Position numbers and translations under genes: made by a program
Origin: Tubulanus polymorphus
Taxonomy: Eukaryota; Nemertea; Palaeonemertea; Tubulaniformes; Tubulanidae
Length of the DNA stretch: 64,000 bases
Reading direction: 5' to 3'
Assembly (NCBI RefSeq): GCF_964204645.1
Contig: NC_134032.1
Location: forward strand, 11,278,275 to 11,342,274
Notes under the pieces: generated by a model
What the model was told of the DNA's origin: nothing
Databases searched by the model: none
What the model saw: the letters and a program-made list of their open reading frames with translations, nothing else
Part shown: piece by piece, positions 44,729-57,000 of the stretch
Position numbering within the stretch: the first letter of the stretch is position 1
Layout: every line of letters begins with the position of its first letter

Positions 44729-47700
44729 ATGGCGGAGTTGATGAGACGAGCTGCGTGTAGTTTAAACATTTCCAGAATTGTGAGGTAAATGCGAAATCAG
44801 TCGCGGCGAAGGAAACTGCAAAACATTTTGAACATTTCCATCCCTGTCTGTGGCAGGCTTTTAAACCCGAGCGTTTCAGACTGACCTCGGAATTCAACTT
44901 CGAAACTCGCATTTAGTCGTGCTAATTACCGAACCGAAACATCCGGGGTTTCTACTAATACTAACTAAAATAAATAAATGACTATTAAGGTGAGATTTCC
45001 TTATTTTTTTTAGCCATCACGTAAGACTGATGTCTTCTGGAGCTGGACAATCTGGTGACCTTGGTTCTGGAGCAGGAAAGGTACAGTTTTCTTACAGTTT
45101 TCTTACTTATGATTCTAGACTTTACATACAATTCTTAGTTTTACTTTGATTACCTCACTGACACTTTTTCATTTATTTATGAATCTTTTCTTCTCCAATT
45201 TTAGGGAGGTGGCAAAGGTGGAAGCATTAGGTAAGCTTTAGATAACCCTATCGTGCTGCTACAATTCCAGTCATTTACCCAACCTATTCCTACATTTTCA
45301 TCCTATTCCTACCTAAACTCGCCAATTTGCCCATCCACTGTATTTCTGATTCCTACTACGAAATATGTAAGTAATCATATCAATATTAGTCAACACAATG
45401 ATGGTCCTAACTACAATGACTTAAGTGAATGAACCCTTTGTTACCTTTTACATATTAAATTCCTGTCTAAATACTGAAGGATTCGGAGTTTAATTTAATT
45501 CTTTTTTGGTCTGATATTTTTCAGAGATGCTGGTGGTTCCTTCGGACGCAAGGGAGCTGCGCAGGAAGAAGAATACTTTAGAAAACAGGTAAATATTTGA
45601 TCAACTTTTAAGACCCGGTTCATGTTCGGTCTAGTCGATCAAAATGAATTCAATATCTTAAGGCTGATTTCAGAATGTTTCTGGTCTTCTGGGTCCGATT
45701 TCATTAACAAGTCTAAGCGTAGAACGGTTAAGTTGTTGACTTTATTGAAAACTTCTAATTTTAAAATATAGCAAATCAAAAATTTGACTACTAATTTTTT
45801 GTGAAACTGGGCCCTGGTATCAACCATTTAAGTGAATTTTGACTCAGTTTCTCGCGTATTTGTAGTTTAAGTTTAGTTCACTTTGAAACTGAAAACTGAG
45901 TCAAAAACCAACTTTTTTCGAAACAAATTCCTGCATTTTTTCGCATTCAATATCTTAAAATTTATTACAGATATTCCGTAAACCGCATGTTGAAATTTTC
46001 AGAGATATTTTCAGCTCGCGTCGTAAAAATTTCGGCTGGATGTTTATTCTATTTCAGCATATGCAACAATTGAAGGCTTTGAAAGAGTCTTTGCAAGAGG
46101 AAATCAGTTTTCACGAGGGGCATATCAAACATCATAAGGTCGACTGTGCTTGTCGCTAATGACGCTCGCACGCGCATGTGCTATATAGTCTCATTTATGT
46201 CCCCCTCTAAAAGCTAGGGCTCGATTTTGGCAGTATTTCAGAGAATACTAAGATTTTTTTTATACTTTCCATCAGGATACCTTTTATATTAGTATTTTCT
46301 TGATAAGCAATAAAATCAAAGGTAATATGGGATAACAACTAACAATTGTGGATCTGGTATCCCTCGGAAGATACTCTCTAGAACTGTGGTATAAATCGAG
46401 CCTTAACTGAGATTTCGTAATATCTTTCTTATAGTCTCCCTCGACGCATTTGTATCATCGGCGTGTTTTCTTTATTTCTTTTTCTTGTCGCAAGGAAAAA
46501 TTTGGAAAAATAATTCTCATCGGCCAGGTCGGACTGAAGTGACAATTACGAGGCGTTTGATAGAAGAAAGAAATGATGGCCTTAGAAATGTACATAGAAT
46601 GAATTGGTTTGATGGTGATTGTCTAAGGCACTTGGAAATGAGAATTATTTTCGCTGATTTTTCAAATTGAGTCCGTTTCCACTTTCCTGATGATCGTCAT
46701 TGGTTTGAGCTCAGACAAAATCGTGTCAACTTAAATCGATTGGACTGTGGAATCGGGCAGCGAGCTTTTTGTAAACTATGCATGATTCAGAACTCAGTTC
46801 AACAGTTGTGAGTTAGATATTTGTAGTTAGATACAATAGATTATTGCCTCGGATTATTGGATGGCTCGGACAAGATGTCGAAAGATTTTATTCTACATTC
46901 TCGCCTGACAACTAACTGTTGAACTGGGTTCAGCTGCTTTTTGAGTAGTCGAAAACATATTTATCCATTCGTTTATCCATTTTCTTCTCTTTTCTCTTCA
47001 TCTCTCGTTTTGTTTTCGCTTGCGACTAAAACAATCCGTAGCAATCGAAACAACTGAAAGATTTGAAAGATCATTTAGAAGAAGAGGTGGGACACCACGA
47101 AAAGGAGATTAAACGCCATAAGGTATTGATTAAATCTCGTTGAAAAAAGCTGAATTTGCAAGTCGAATTCTCTTGATTTGACGCTGATTCGCCGTACGCT
47201 ATTCGGCATGATCCCGGTTCATCAGACGTGAGTAGATACTGCATCCCCTCTGGAGCTCCGGACTATTTCTCCAGTAGAACATTTCGGATCATTTGGGACC
47301 AAATCAATCCACTTGATGTGAAATCCAGATTGCATATTATTATCATTTTATTATGAGTATTTATAAATAGATAGATAAACAATATCTGGATTAAACTGCT
47401 CGTATTTTGACATTCGAGGTAACTGTGACTGAAGAATTTTGAAAATATCTGGTCGTTAAGTTTGATGCTAGACTAACAACTGAAAGCAGAATCCATTTCA
47501 TAAAGCATGCATGTAAGATAAGCATTATGTGCATTGTACAGGGAAAGTGGGAAATTCTTTATGAAAAAAATCTAGTGCTTTTCTTGCTTTATAATATACA
47601 AATATATTTGTTCTATACTCATCACACTTATTGATATGTATCCTATGCGTGTACATGTATATGTTTATCCGCCTAGCTGCACCTTTCTCTTAGTAATTAC

Positions 47701-48191
47701 TTCCTAAATTAAATCTCACACTTTGAAATACGAGTCAGTCAATGTCAGGGTTCATAGCGGTCCTGGAATGTTTTAAAATGGGAATGGTTGATTCCATGGT
47801 CTTGAGTATCATCGAAATGGGCTTCAAAAGAATCTTTAAAAATTGTCATAATGGTCCTTGAATGGCATCAGTCATTAGTTATCATCTGCCGATCCATGAT
47901 ACAAGTTCACTGTTTACAGCTCTTAAAATCTACTGATTATAAGAATGCTTTGAAAGTGTAGTAGATTTCAGGATTCCTGGCTTAAGCATGGCGATGTTAT
48001 GTATGTCCTGGAATCGGAGTCCGAAAAGTCATTAAAAGTCATTGAGACACTATGAACCCTGGCTTTGATAATGTATATCGAAATCCTAACATTTTTCAAA
48101 ACGTTTCAAAATCTTATTTCAGGAATCAATCGAGCGTCATAAGAAGCGAATGCTGAAAATTAGCCGCGAAGAGAAGCCCAAAGACGATTAA
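44729..48191 (+). CDS. ATP5IF1: Mitochondrial ATP synthase inhibitory factor 1 with two alternative helix exons
   Basis: IF1 blocks ATP hydrolysis by F1-ATPase when matrix pH falls. Exons: 44729-44784, 45014-45080, 45205-45230, 45525-45588, then either 46058-46138 (5a) or 47042-47122 (5b), then 48123-48191. Using one of 5a/5b gives 120 aa. Residues 1-30 form a basic transit peptide. A Gly-rich stretch, GSIRDAGGSFGRK, and the inhibitory EEEYFRKQ (the conserved Tyr of the inhibitory helix) follow. Exons 5a and 5b are each 27 codons, phase 0 at both ends, and each aligns over its full length with the single 27-residue human segment starting SREQLAALKK. They are therefore alternatives rather than additions. 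5b keeps the His-His pair (GHHEKEIKRHK); 5a has Phe-His (SFHEGHIKHHK). The last exon ESIERHKKRML matches the coiled-coil end. ATTAAA at 48383-48388. Confidence 0.95.
46058..46138 (+). other. ATP5IF1: IF1 alternative exon 5a
   Basis: An acceptor ATTTCAG precedes it and the donor is AAG|GTCGAC, which is weaker than that of 5b. It encodes HMQQLKALKESL, then QEEIS, then FHEGHIKHHK. It carries four histidines beyond the start residue, placed differently from the bovine pH-sensing pair. Confidence 0.85.
47042..47122 (+). other. ATP5IF1: IF1 alternative exon 5b
   Basis: The acceptor is ATCCGTAG after a pyrimidine-poor stretch, and the donor is AAG|GTATTG. It encodes QSKQLKDLKDHL, then EEEVG, then HHEKEIKRHK. 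It is the closer match to vertebrate IF1, retaining the adjacent histidines that control oligomer state in the bovine protein. Confidence 0.85.
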
Positions 48192-48391
48192 CAACGCCGG
48201 CGCCCTCTATCAATAGACTAGAAACTAACCGGCGACTTATGTATCCATTCTAACGTCAACGTTTCGGAGAAGAAACTTTTTGTGCGAATCATAATTTTTT
48301 GTCTTATTTCTGAGTTAGAACTAATTACTATAGGTGGTTCCTATTAATTAAACAGATCGATTATCATTATTATTACTATTATATTAAAATA

Positions 48392-49240
48392 AGCTTATGT
48401 AGAAAAGTTTGTTGTTTTTGGTGTCGCGTTTGGCAGTTTGAAGTTTGATGAATTAGTTTGAATATATCCTTTCACTTGAATGCAACTGTCAAATGTACGT
48501 CAAAATCAGAGGTGTTGTCTTTTGTGTGGTGTTTTTAGAGTAAACAAATTAAATGTGCTACCAGGTTACTTGCCTAAACTTGTAAAAAAAACGTAATTCA
48601 GACCAGTTTTAAGTTAAAATTTGCCTCAGGGGTTAACTCAGTTAATTGATGGTCGAGTCAACTTCAATGTTCAGTTGCTCGAAGGTTGGTTCAAGTTAAC
48701 TAGTGGATAACTGACTGTAAAGTGATTATTAAAACTGTATTATCACCATGTGATTGTTAACTTCAACCCAGCTCTTGAGCATCAGTTCCCTTGGCCGGGT
48801 TTTATAGACCAATCGTACGAACTTGAACCTGGAGTGATGAATTGAGGAACGGATGGGTCAAGTGAATACTGCTGGTCTATCAATCCAGTCCTTGGTTTAA
48901 GTTAAAACTGGTCTCTGTATAGAGTGGTAAATTTACGATGATTAGAATTAAACATGATGTCTATGTTAATTGAAACTGGTTGAAATGGAATAAATTAAAA
49001 TCACATGTTTTCACAATATTTAATGGTTCTGTTTTGATTTTCGCATTCAAGAGGATTTCGTCTGCCAATGGTTTGACCCCAGGAGGCCCAGATTCATTCG
49101 GTTAAACACCCGAGGAATAACTCAACAACTATCAACACGGGCTCCCATTTACACTTCATTATAATGTTTAACGCCCGAATCAGTATTTACAAGCCGAACC
49201 CCGATATTTTCTAATAGATTTGATATATTATACAGTTTTC
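48392..49240. other. Region downstream of IF1
   Basis: No gene is seen. 48600-48930 holds diverged pieces of the dispersed palindromic families (GGTTTTATAGACCAATC near 48797 and GACCAGTTTTAAGTTAAAA near 48601). Confidence 0.45.
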
Positions 49241-49261
49241 TATGAGCTAGGTAGCAGGACC

Positions 49262-49525
49262 ATACAGTCCCCTAGCGTGATTTATGAGAATCGCTGCGCC
49301 TCGATGTCGAATAAACTCTGACTTTTTGGTGCTGGCTTTGCAATTGTTGTCTTCGTTGCCATGGCAACGATACAGTCCCCCAGCGTGATTTATGAGAACC
49401 CCTGTGCCTCGATGTCGAATCAACTCTAGTTGGTGCCGGTTTTTTGCAATCGTTGGCTTCGTTGCCATAGCAACGATGTTTGTATATGGACAAGACGATA
49501 CAACCCTGTTACCATGGCAATGGAA
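49262..49525. repeat. 108-bp tandem repeat with RFX X-box palindromes
   Basis: Two units (starting 49262 and 49370) share ACAGTCCCC(T/C)AGCGTGATTT, CCTCGATGTCGAAT and CTTCGTTGCCAT. Each unit ends with an X-box: GTTGCCATGGCAAC at 49355-49368 (perfect palindrome) and GTTGCCATAGCAAC at 49461-49474. Further X-box-like sites follow at 49508-49521 (GTTACCATGGCAAT) and 50167-50180 (GTTGCTATGGCAAT). X-boxes bind RFX factors (established knowledge); function here is untested. Confidence 0.65.
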
Positions 49526-49820
49526 CTTACCAACTCATGGAACTGACCCAATGGGGGATTGTTGAAAGATTTTTGACGAAATGAAGAATATTGTCCATAT
49601 TAACTGATACAACATCAAATTTTTATGAAATGATAATTGAATCATCAGAAATTGACTAAAACCACGGTAGCCTTATGTATAAGTCAATATCTATCTTTCT
49701 TCTATAAATTTACTTTCAAGACAAATGATTTCTCTACTGACAAAAGAATTTCTTGATTATCTCGAATCGTATTGAATCGCCGAAATAATCAAAGAATACG
49801 CGTGTATGTTGCAACCAACA

Positions 49821-50147
49821 TAAGCCGCGATCTCGCACGGAGACGATTTGTTCCGGGCCAAATTGGCATGGATCAGGCTCGAGCCAAATTTGGCCCGTGC
49901 CTAATAAGAGAGCGTGTTCGCACGTAAACCACTCACTCGATACTAAACAATGCTTAAACAAAGCGAAGTGGGCCATTTCTGGAACCAGTTGCAATTACAA
50001 CGAAATCATTGTCTCGTGCTAAAATTTGGCTAGTGCCTAGTCCGACGTTTTTTCGTCGGGCCAAACAGCCTCGGGCCCATTTGGTACCCGTGTGAATAGT
50101 TATGAACATTTGACGCGGGCCCAACATGCTCGTGTGATCGCGGCTAA
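49821..50147. mobile_element. MITE with AGCCGCGATC ends
   Basis: The ends pair as AGCCGCGATCTCGCACG and CTCGTGTGATCGCGGCT, about 327 bp apart. Inside are repeated GGCCAAATTGG / CCAAATTTGGCCCG and GGGCCCATTTGG motifs in both orientations. No coding frame of note. Confidence 0.6.
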
Positions 50148-50261
50148 TGTCCATCTATAAAAATCGTTGCTATGGCAATGAAGACAACAATTGTAAAGCT
50201 GACACTTACACTTTTCTGATCCTCGAGTTTCCATAGGTACCAAAAAAACGTTGGTGCCCAG

Positions 50262-51085
50262 GGACCTTATTCACTAAACGCCATGATGCAACGCAATTCA
50301 TTAATTTTTCCCGCAAATCCTTTTCTGGGGCCATACTTGGAATCATTGATGTTAGTTAAGTGATCCTATTCACCAACAATATATTTGCTCTATGGTGGGC
50401 TGACTCATCGTTATATCATCTATACGAAATCATTTTATATCGATAGAAAACTTTTAAGAATGAATTATAGATACTAATGTAGGAAGATGTTGACGCAAAT
50501 ATCATTATAATCACAGTGAATTGATAAAATAATTCTCTATAAATGATATAACAATGGAGTCCACTCACCATAGGGCAAAAATATTGGTGAATTAGGGTCA
50601 GTATAACTAACAACGAAGTTGGCCCCAGAAAGTAGGGAACCGGTCTATAAAATCGCACCTTGAAAAAATATCAATTATTGATACATTGATCGATGACATG
50701 AATAGGAATGCTTACAATATTTGCAGTGACAGGACCATCTTTTCAGATGAAATCAATTACTTGAAAAATCTGTTTAAATCCAATGCGCGTTTCCTATTCA
50801 TGTCATCGATCAATGTATCAATAGATTTTTGAAATCGAAACAGAACTCCGAACCTAGATATCAATTATTTACGTAATTCAATTTCAAAAAGCCACAAAAG
50901 TGTTATTTGCGTGGAAAATGAAAGTTTAGGGTGCCCCTTAGTTCACGGCAGATTTGCGGGAAGAATTGACGGATTTGCGAGGAAAACATTTGCGCGGTTT
51001 TAGCGAATACGGAGATTTTCGCAAATTTGGAGTTACGGGGGATTTGCGACAAAAATCGCGTTGCGTGGCGTTAGTGAATAAGGTA
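50262..51085. mobile_element. Nested inverted-repeat element
   Basis: The outer ends pair as ACCTTATTCACTAAACGCCA and TGGCGTTAGTGAATAAGGT. One inner palindrome occupies about 50328-50629 (GGGGCCATACTTGG with AAGTTGGCCCC; TCACCAACAATAT with ATATTGGTGAA; CTATGGTGGGCTGA with TCCACTCACCATAG). A second inner palindrome lies at 50673-50826 (TTGATACATTGATCGATGAC with GTCATCGATCAATGTATCAA). The order suggests two elements inserted into a third. Confidence 0.65.
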
Positions 51086-51199
51086 TAACAAGAGGTGCGC
51101 ACTTAAAAGACCGGACTGCTTGTCTTTTTTGGTAAAATCTTTATGAAAGTGACGAGATATCCGCATCAATTCACCATGGTATTCATACAGATTCTATAC

Positions 51200-51700
51200 C
51201 ATAGATTCTAATAGTCTGGTTCGGTATTTAGCCTGGGACACCCCTGTTTACCCTCAAATACCAACCAGTCCACCCGGAATAAGTATCAATTGGCTGGGTT
51301 CGAACCTGGGTCACTCGTATCCATCCTAAATTCACAATATACTGCAGTTCCTGATTTCTGGTAGATGGCGCATGTGTGTAAGGCTCAGTGTACATGAATT
51401 CGTACAACTAATTTGTAAAAACTGTTAGTTCAGGGAAATTCCAATAGATGGCGACCATGAATTTATCGTTAAGTCAGCCTAATCATTTAGTCATCAAAAT
51501 AATTAAGCATTCGGTCAGTTAGAGATTTAATCAAATTGCGATATGCCTGGAACGTCAGACTGCAATATCCACCAAGACTCAGTAGACTGGGTACAAATTG
51601 CAGTGGACACACTAGCTTATTTACTATTCATAGGGTTCAGCATCTCCTAGACTAGGTTCGAACCTGGGACACATCCTCCTCATGAAAAAAAATGAACTCC
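51200..51700. repeat. B-box-bearing repeat related to the array at 1-5300
   Basis: Contains GGGTTCGAACCTGGG (about 51298) and AGGTTCGAACCTGGGACAC (about 51655) around TTCCAATAGATGGCGACC (51438), which is also found at 640 and 5190. No intact tRNA fold. Confidence 0.5.
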
Positions 51701-53765
51701 GAACGTTTATTGATTACGCAATGCATCTTTTATTGACAAAAAACTGAGCATTTTATACAACAAGGAAAAAATAAATTAATATCTTTCTATACAATAAAGG
51801 CATTAAATCTATAGACCTTTCCAGAAAAAACATGGCTATCCCCATTAATTCCATAGCAATAAGTGATGTAATAGCGTATCTTTCCGATACCAATCTGCAA
51901 TCTATTCAATTGAAAATATCTCCGGTGAAGTCCTGAAAACATTTGAAGCCTAGACGACAAAAAATTGGAAGAACGATGATAAGGTATTGAAGTCTTGGGG
52001 CCTAGAACCCAGGCTGCAGATTGATACAGGTGTAGAGGTAGCCATCTCTTCTTTGAAAGGTGCCTATAACTGTGTTGTGAGCAAAAATGGCAGCAATGGA
52101 CAATAAATACTATAACAAAACAAGAATAAAATCTGAAAAGCAAAAAGCCAAAAACAACTTCATCATAACATTTTAAAATATTTACTAAGCTCGGTTTATG
52201 GACTTAGATTGAGTCTTAAAATCAAATTGTAAGCCTATTACTTTTACTGGTAACTTTGAAGCTACTCCCTGGTGAAGGTTATTCATATTCACAACAAATG
52301 AATAACTCCAGGGGTAGTTTCTTTACAAGTTGTTAAAATATCAGCTTTCTTATTGTTAATGTAACAAACCAAAAGAAATAACTGCTTAGCTTTGTAAAAC
52401 CAGGTCCGGCATGCCATGGTTTTAGGGTTCAAATTGCAAAGCTCAATCAAAATCGTAACCGATATATACTGGAAATGATGACAGCGATGATGAGATGAGA
52501 GAGTGGTGAAAATGAAGATGACATGACAACAATATTTCTATAAAAAGATTCTTAGGCACAAATGTCTACACATATAATAGGTTAAACCAGATAGGCGAGG
52601 TATACAGGGTGATCCTATGGACCCCGGAGGATTTGGACCACATTTAGAATTTTTACTGGGTCCCAGTTCCAGTAACATAACTGTGAAAAGTTCCAAATCA
52701 TACGACTTGTAAATTGTAGATTGAAGACTGAAATGGGGTTAGACTGGTCTTAATTTGTTAGTTTGGTTTAGGAACTAAAATGAGCTTAGACTGTTCTCGA
52801 ATAAGTTTGGATTTATAACCACAATGACGATCCTTCATCAAATCGTTTACTGGGCAACTGACCTCGGGAAAAAAGACCCCATTTTAGGCGAGACCACTTC
52901 GCGTCTGTAGTTCAACCAGACGACTTAATAATACACGCACAATACAATACAAACATATTATATCAATTAATCACTAATTAATAATCCATTTAATCATTAA
53001 TATATAATCAATCAATTATCAACTGACGATCAATTGATTATTAATTCGGCAGTTACTGGTATTTTTTGAATATTACAAATACAACATCGTGGTTTCATAT
53101 CATGGTAAAAAATTCTGCCCTAGCCAAACGCGCAATCGCTGGGTACGTATATTAAGTTACATGATATTTGAGTTTAGCCAGCAAACCTACAAATTGTATC
53201 TATTTACATCGATAATCATTGCGTATGCAATCACCAAACAGGCCTTGTTTAAACCGACTTTAATGAGTTCCCGACTCATTAAAGGGCAATAAACGCACCG
53301 TCGTGTTCATTCCAGGCACTTGACAATGTTCCGTCTGCCCAAATATCTGCGTTCATTCAAACTACATGTATTACAAAACGTTTTTCGGCTAGGACCAAAC
53401 TCACACTACCTCAATTAAACCAGACGGCGTGCTGATAGTAGGACTACGTTGATCAAATTCATTAATTGAATTCAAAAAAATTCTGGATACATTCTAAATT
53501 GAATCAGATATCGATGTCCTACTGCACACTAGCGACACCTGGTGGATTCATACCGCAGTAGTTTATGTCCTACCGCACACTATGGTGACGCCTCAAAAAT
53601 TAAAACTTGCAAAATACTGGCACAGGAATCACCGTGTTTGCATATTTCTTCGCTTAATTTACAAATCTGAAACAAACTCAGAATCCTTTCGTTTAAAAAC
53701 ATTCTTCCACCCTTTTTTTTCAGACGCGCGACAAAAATGCATTTTCTGCTAAATACTTGTTTATA
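51700..53765. other. Gene-free stretch downstream of clavesin
   Basis: A 118-codon minus-strand open frame (51787-52143) is Cys/His/Tyr-rich without a recognisable domain, so I do not call it. 52935-53050 is a very AT-rich TAATTAATCA stretch. 53515-53600 holds outlying units of the minisatellite at 54230-54510. Confidence 0.4.
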
Positions 53766-53769
53766 AATA

Positions 53770-53775
53770 TTTATT
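53770..53775 (-). terminator. Clavesin polyadenylation signal
   Basis: AATAAA on the minus strand, about 240 nt beyond the clavesin stop codon; the first such signal downstream. Confidence 0.55.
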
Positions 53776-54014
53776 GACTAGAAATGTTCGCCGGGCTTGG
53801 TTTTAACGACTGGATATCCGAGTCGAGATGAATTCATCACCTGACCCCAGGGCGATGTCTACCTGAATAACGCGAGGCCACGGCAATAACTGACATTGTT
53901 AGCTCTAACAACGATGTACATAACCCAGTCTATAAAACCACAGCTCCTAAAACGTTGCTTGTTACTCTCAAGATGTTGGTGATTGTTCGAAGAAAACACC
54001 TCCGTTCTCTGATT

Positions 54015-57000
54015 TCAGTCCATGAGGAAAAACTCTTCATCGAGTTGAACTGTTCGTTTTTCTTCCACGGTCGGTTTAGAGCACGATTCACTGGTATAAC
54101 TGTCGATTGGAAATGTTTCTGATTTTCTAGAATTAGAAAAAATAAAACGGATTAAAAACGATAATATCTTTCGCGAGCGAAATCCTAATCCAGACATAGA
54201 TATGTACTAGGGAAGAGACAAGGATTTGATGCGAGACTGGATCAAAAGCTAGGATCAAAAGCTACCACACCTGCTAGATCCTCACTTGCCACAAGTTGAA
54301 TTCTCTATTGCCACAGTAATTGATGTCCTACTGTACATTAGCACACCTGGTGGATCCTCACTTGCCACAAGTGGAATCCTCCATTACTGCAGTACCTGGT
54401 AGTTCATGTCCAACTACACACTAGCACACCCGGTGGATCCTCACTCGCCACAAGTGGAATCCTCTAGTGCCACAGTAGCTGATACCCTACTGCACACTGG
54501 CACATCTTGAGGATCCGCACTTGCAACAAAGTGAAATATTGGAGCAAAAACCACTAATGCAAGAAGTTTTACTGGTACTGGGTTTCAATAAACTTCAACC
54601 TTACCTCGATCTCAGTTAATTCTACAATCAAAGTTTAGATATTGGTAGACAATATATATCACTGCTTTGGCAGGATTTTGGAGAATACTCACCTAAATTG
54701 CGCCGAGTGATCGGGCCAGTATATATGATTTTCACCATAGCTGAAGGTTTCGTCTCCAACTAGTTCTTTAGCCCATGATTCAGTGTTATAAGGCGGTGCC
54801 GAGCCCCCGAGCTCGGCGGGTAGCATATCTCGATGTAAACTGGAGTGCAACGTCGTTAGATTATTTCCGTGAAATAAAAACTGAAAAATAGTTGTTTTAA
54901 AAACATGTTTACATCGTATGAATGAGTTTTACACTGTCTGAACACGGGTAAATACCTTTTCTTTTGTTCTGTCTTTAAGAAATGGTCGGACAACTTTGAA
55001 GGCGGCTTCCACGTACCACGGTTGATTTACAAAATGTATCCCAGCAAAACGTGCTGGAAAACAATCCTGGAAAAAAAAATAGATGGTGAAAAAAATTAAT
55101 CCCGCAACTGCAATGAAAATAAACTCACATGACTGGGGAACTGGGAACAAAGTCAAATTTAACCCACACAACTGTCGAACTGGGCACAGAGACAAAGTAA
55201 ACCCATACAGCTGTGGAACTGGGTCCAGAGACAAATCAAACCCATACAACTGTGGAACTTGGTCCAGAGACAAATCAAACCCATACAACTGTGGAACTTG
55301 GTCCAGAGACAAATCAAACCCATACAACTGTGAAACTGTGTCCAGAGACAAAGTAAACCCATACAACTGTGGAACTGGATCCAGAGACAAAGTTAACCCA
55401 TACAACTGTGGAACTGGGTCCAGAGACAAAGTAAACCTACACAGCTGTGGAACTGGGTCCAGAGACAAATTAAACCCATACAACTGTGGAACTGGGTCCA
55501 GAGACAAATTATACCCATAAAACTGTGAATTGACCCTACTGTGGAACTTGGTACATAGTCAAATTAAAACCCACATAACTGTGGCATTGGGTCCAGAGAC
55601 AAATTAAAGCCACGCGACTGTGGAACTGGATCCAGATATGAATAAAATCTATGAACACGTACGTTCACAACAATGATTACCTTGCCATCACAATTCACAG
55701 ACTGATCAAACATTTCATTAAAGTTGCAGCCAGTGAATAGCGTGCGTTTATGGTATTTATGCCGAACCCTTCATTAATCAAACTTATTACAGCAAACGAA
55801 GTGGTGTAATTAAAGTTTGCTTAACGAGGTTCAGACTAGGGTTAGGTTTGATTCGGTTAATAATAGTTCGGAATACAAATATTTGAAATCTCGATAGTCG
55901 TGAATGACTTTTAAGAGGGTGTGAGAGAGAAGTCTGAAGGATGCTTCACAGATATCCGATATTTCAAAGTGCTCTCACGATAATAGTTACATTGTTTCTC
56001 ATAAATATCGTAGCGTATGAAGTCCTTAAAAAAGAGTTTTAAATAATCTAGAGACAATGATCTAGAGTTTCGAGTAGCCAGTAAACCGGAGTTTGAAATT
56101 ATCAGGGACCGATATTCTAAAGTTCTTTCGGCTAAATCTCGAGTTTATATATCATGACATTTCACTCAAAACCGAGTAAAAAAATGTGACCCCAGGGGCC
56201 GGTTGCCCAGCCAGGGCTTAGATTTAGGACCAGTCTAAGACCATCTTATTTGTATAGCTAAACATAAGGCCAGTCTTAAGATTCAATAAAGACCGCTTTG
56301 GACTTACGTCCTGACTGTGCAACTACAGCCCGGTTCCTCAAATCTGAGATGGCTGGAACATTTGAAATGAACTACAGGATCCAGTTCCACAGTTGTGAGT
56401 TAAGATTTGATTCAGAGTTAAAACAGTGAAATTGAACTAATTTCAACTCAGAGTTACCGTAACTTTAACTTACAACAGTGGAACTGAATCCAGTAGAATT
56501 GCCTATTTTGGTTGACTAGGGACGGACAGCCCAGATTTCTTCGAATTAAGTAAAATCGGTCCGAATTACAAAATATATTTACACGGTTCCAGGTTAACCC
56601 TTTCAGTGCGTCTACACTGCAGTGCGGTGTATGAATCAGTGATGGATTTGCTAGTACACCGCGCTGCGGTGTATTGTTTTAATTAGTAATTACTTATTAT
56701 CTCTATTGAAAGATGGCAGCACCTGTCAAACATAGTGAAATACTAATAACTAACGATACACCGCGCCAGGGTGTAAATGCACTATAGTGGTATTCCCGTT
56801 ATTCAACACACTAGGGTGGAATTTTTCAGAATTTTCAAATTATCTTCAGCACTATTGGGTATTAATAAGCCAGCACTGAAAGGGTTAAATGGACCGAATA
56901 TTTCATCCGAAAATCTGAATAAGGCGAGTTCTACAGCTATTTCATTTCAAACCAACTACCAAGGGCCGGTTGCATAGTCACGGCTAAGACTTATGACTGG

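Noticed and set aside
46058-47122. Inclusion of both IF1 helix exons in one protein
   Set aside because: Human IF1 has one 27-residue segment here, and adding 27 residues would break the heptad register (27 is not a multiple of 7). Not excluded without transcripts.
51787-52143. 118-codon minus-strand frame
   Set aside because: No domain, splice signals or neighbours support it; composition fits chance in AT-rich DNA.
55083-55520. Open frames of 145 codons (+) and 192 codons (-)
   Set aside because: Both are made by the 39-bp minisatellite (a multiple of three) in a clavesin intron; only 54956-55066 within the minus frame is a real exon.
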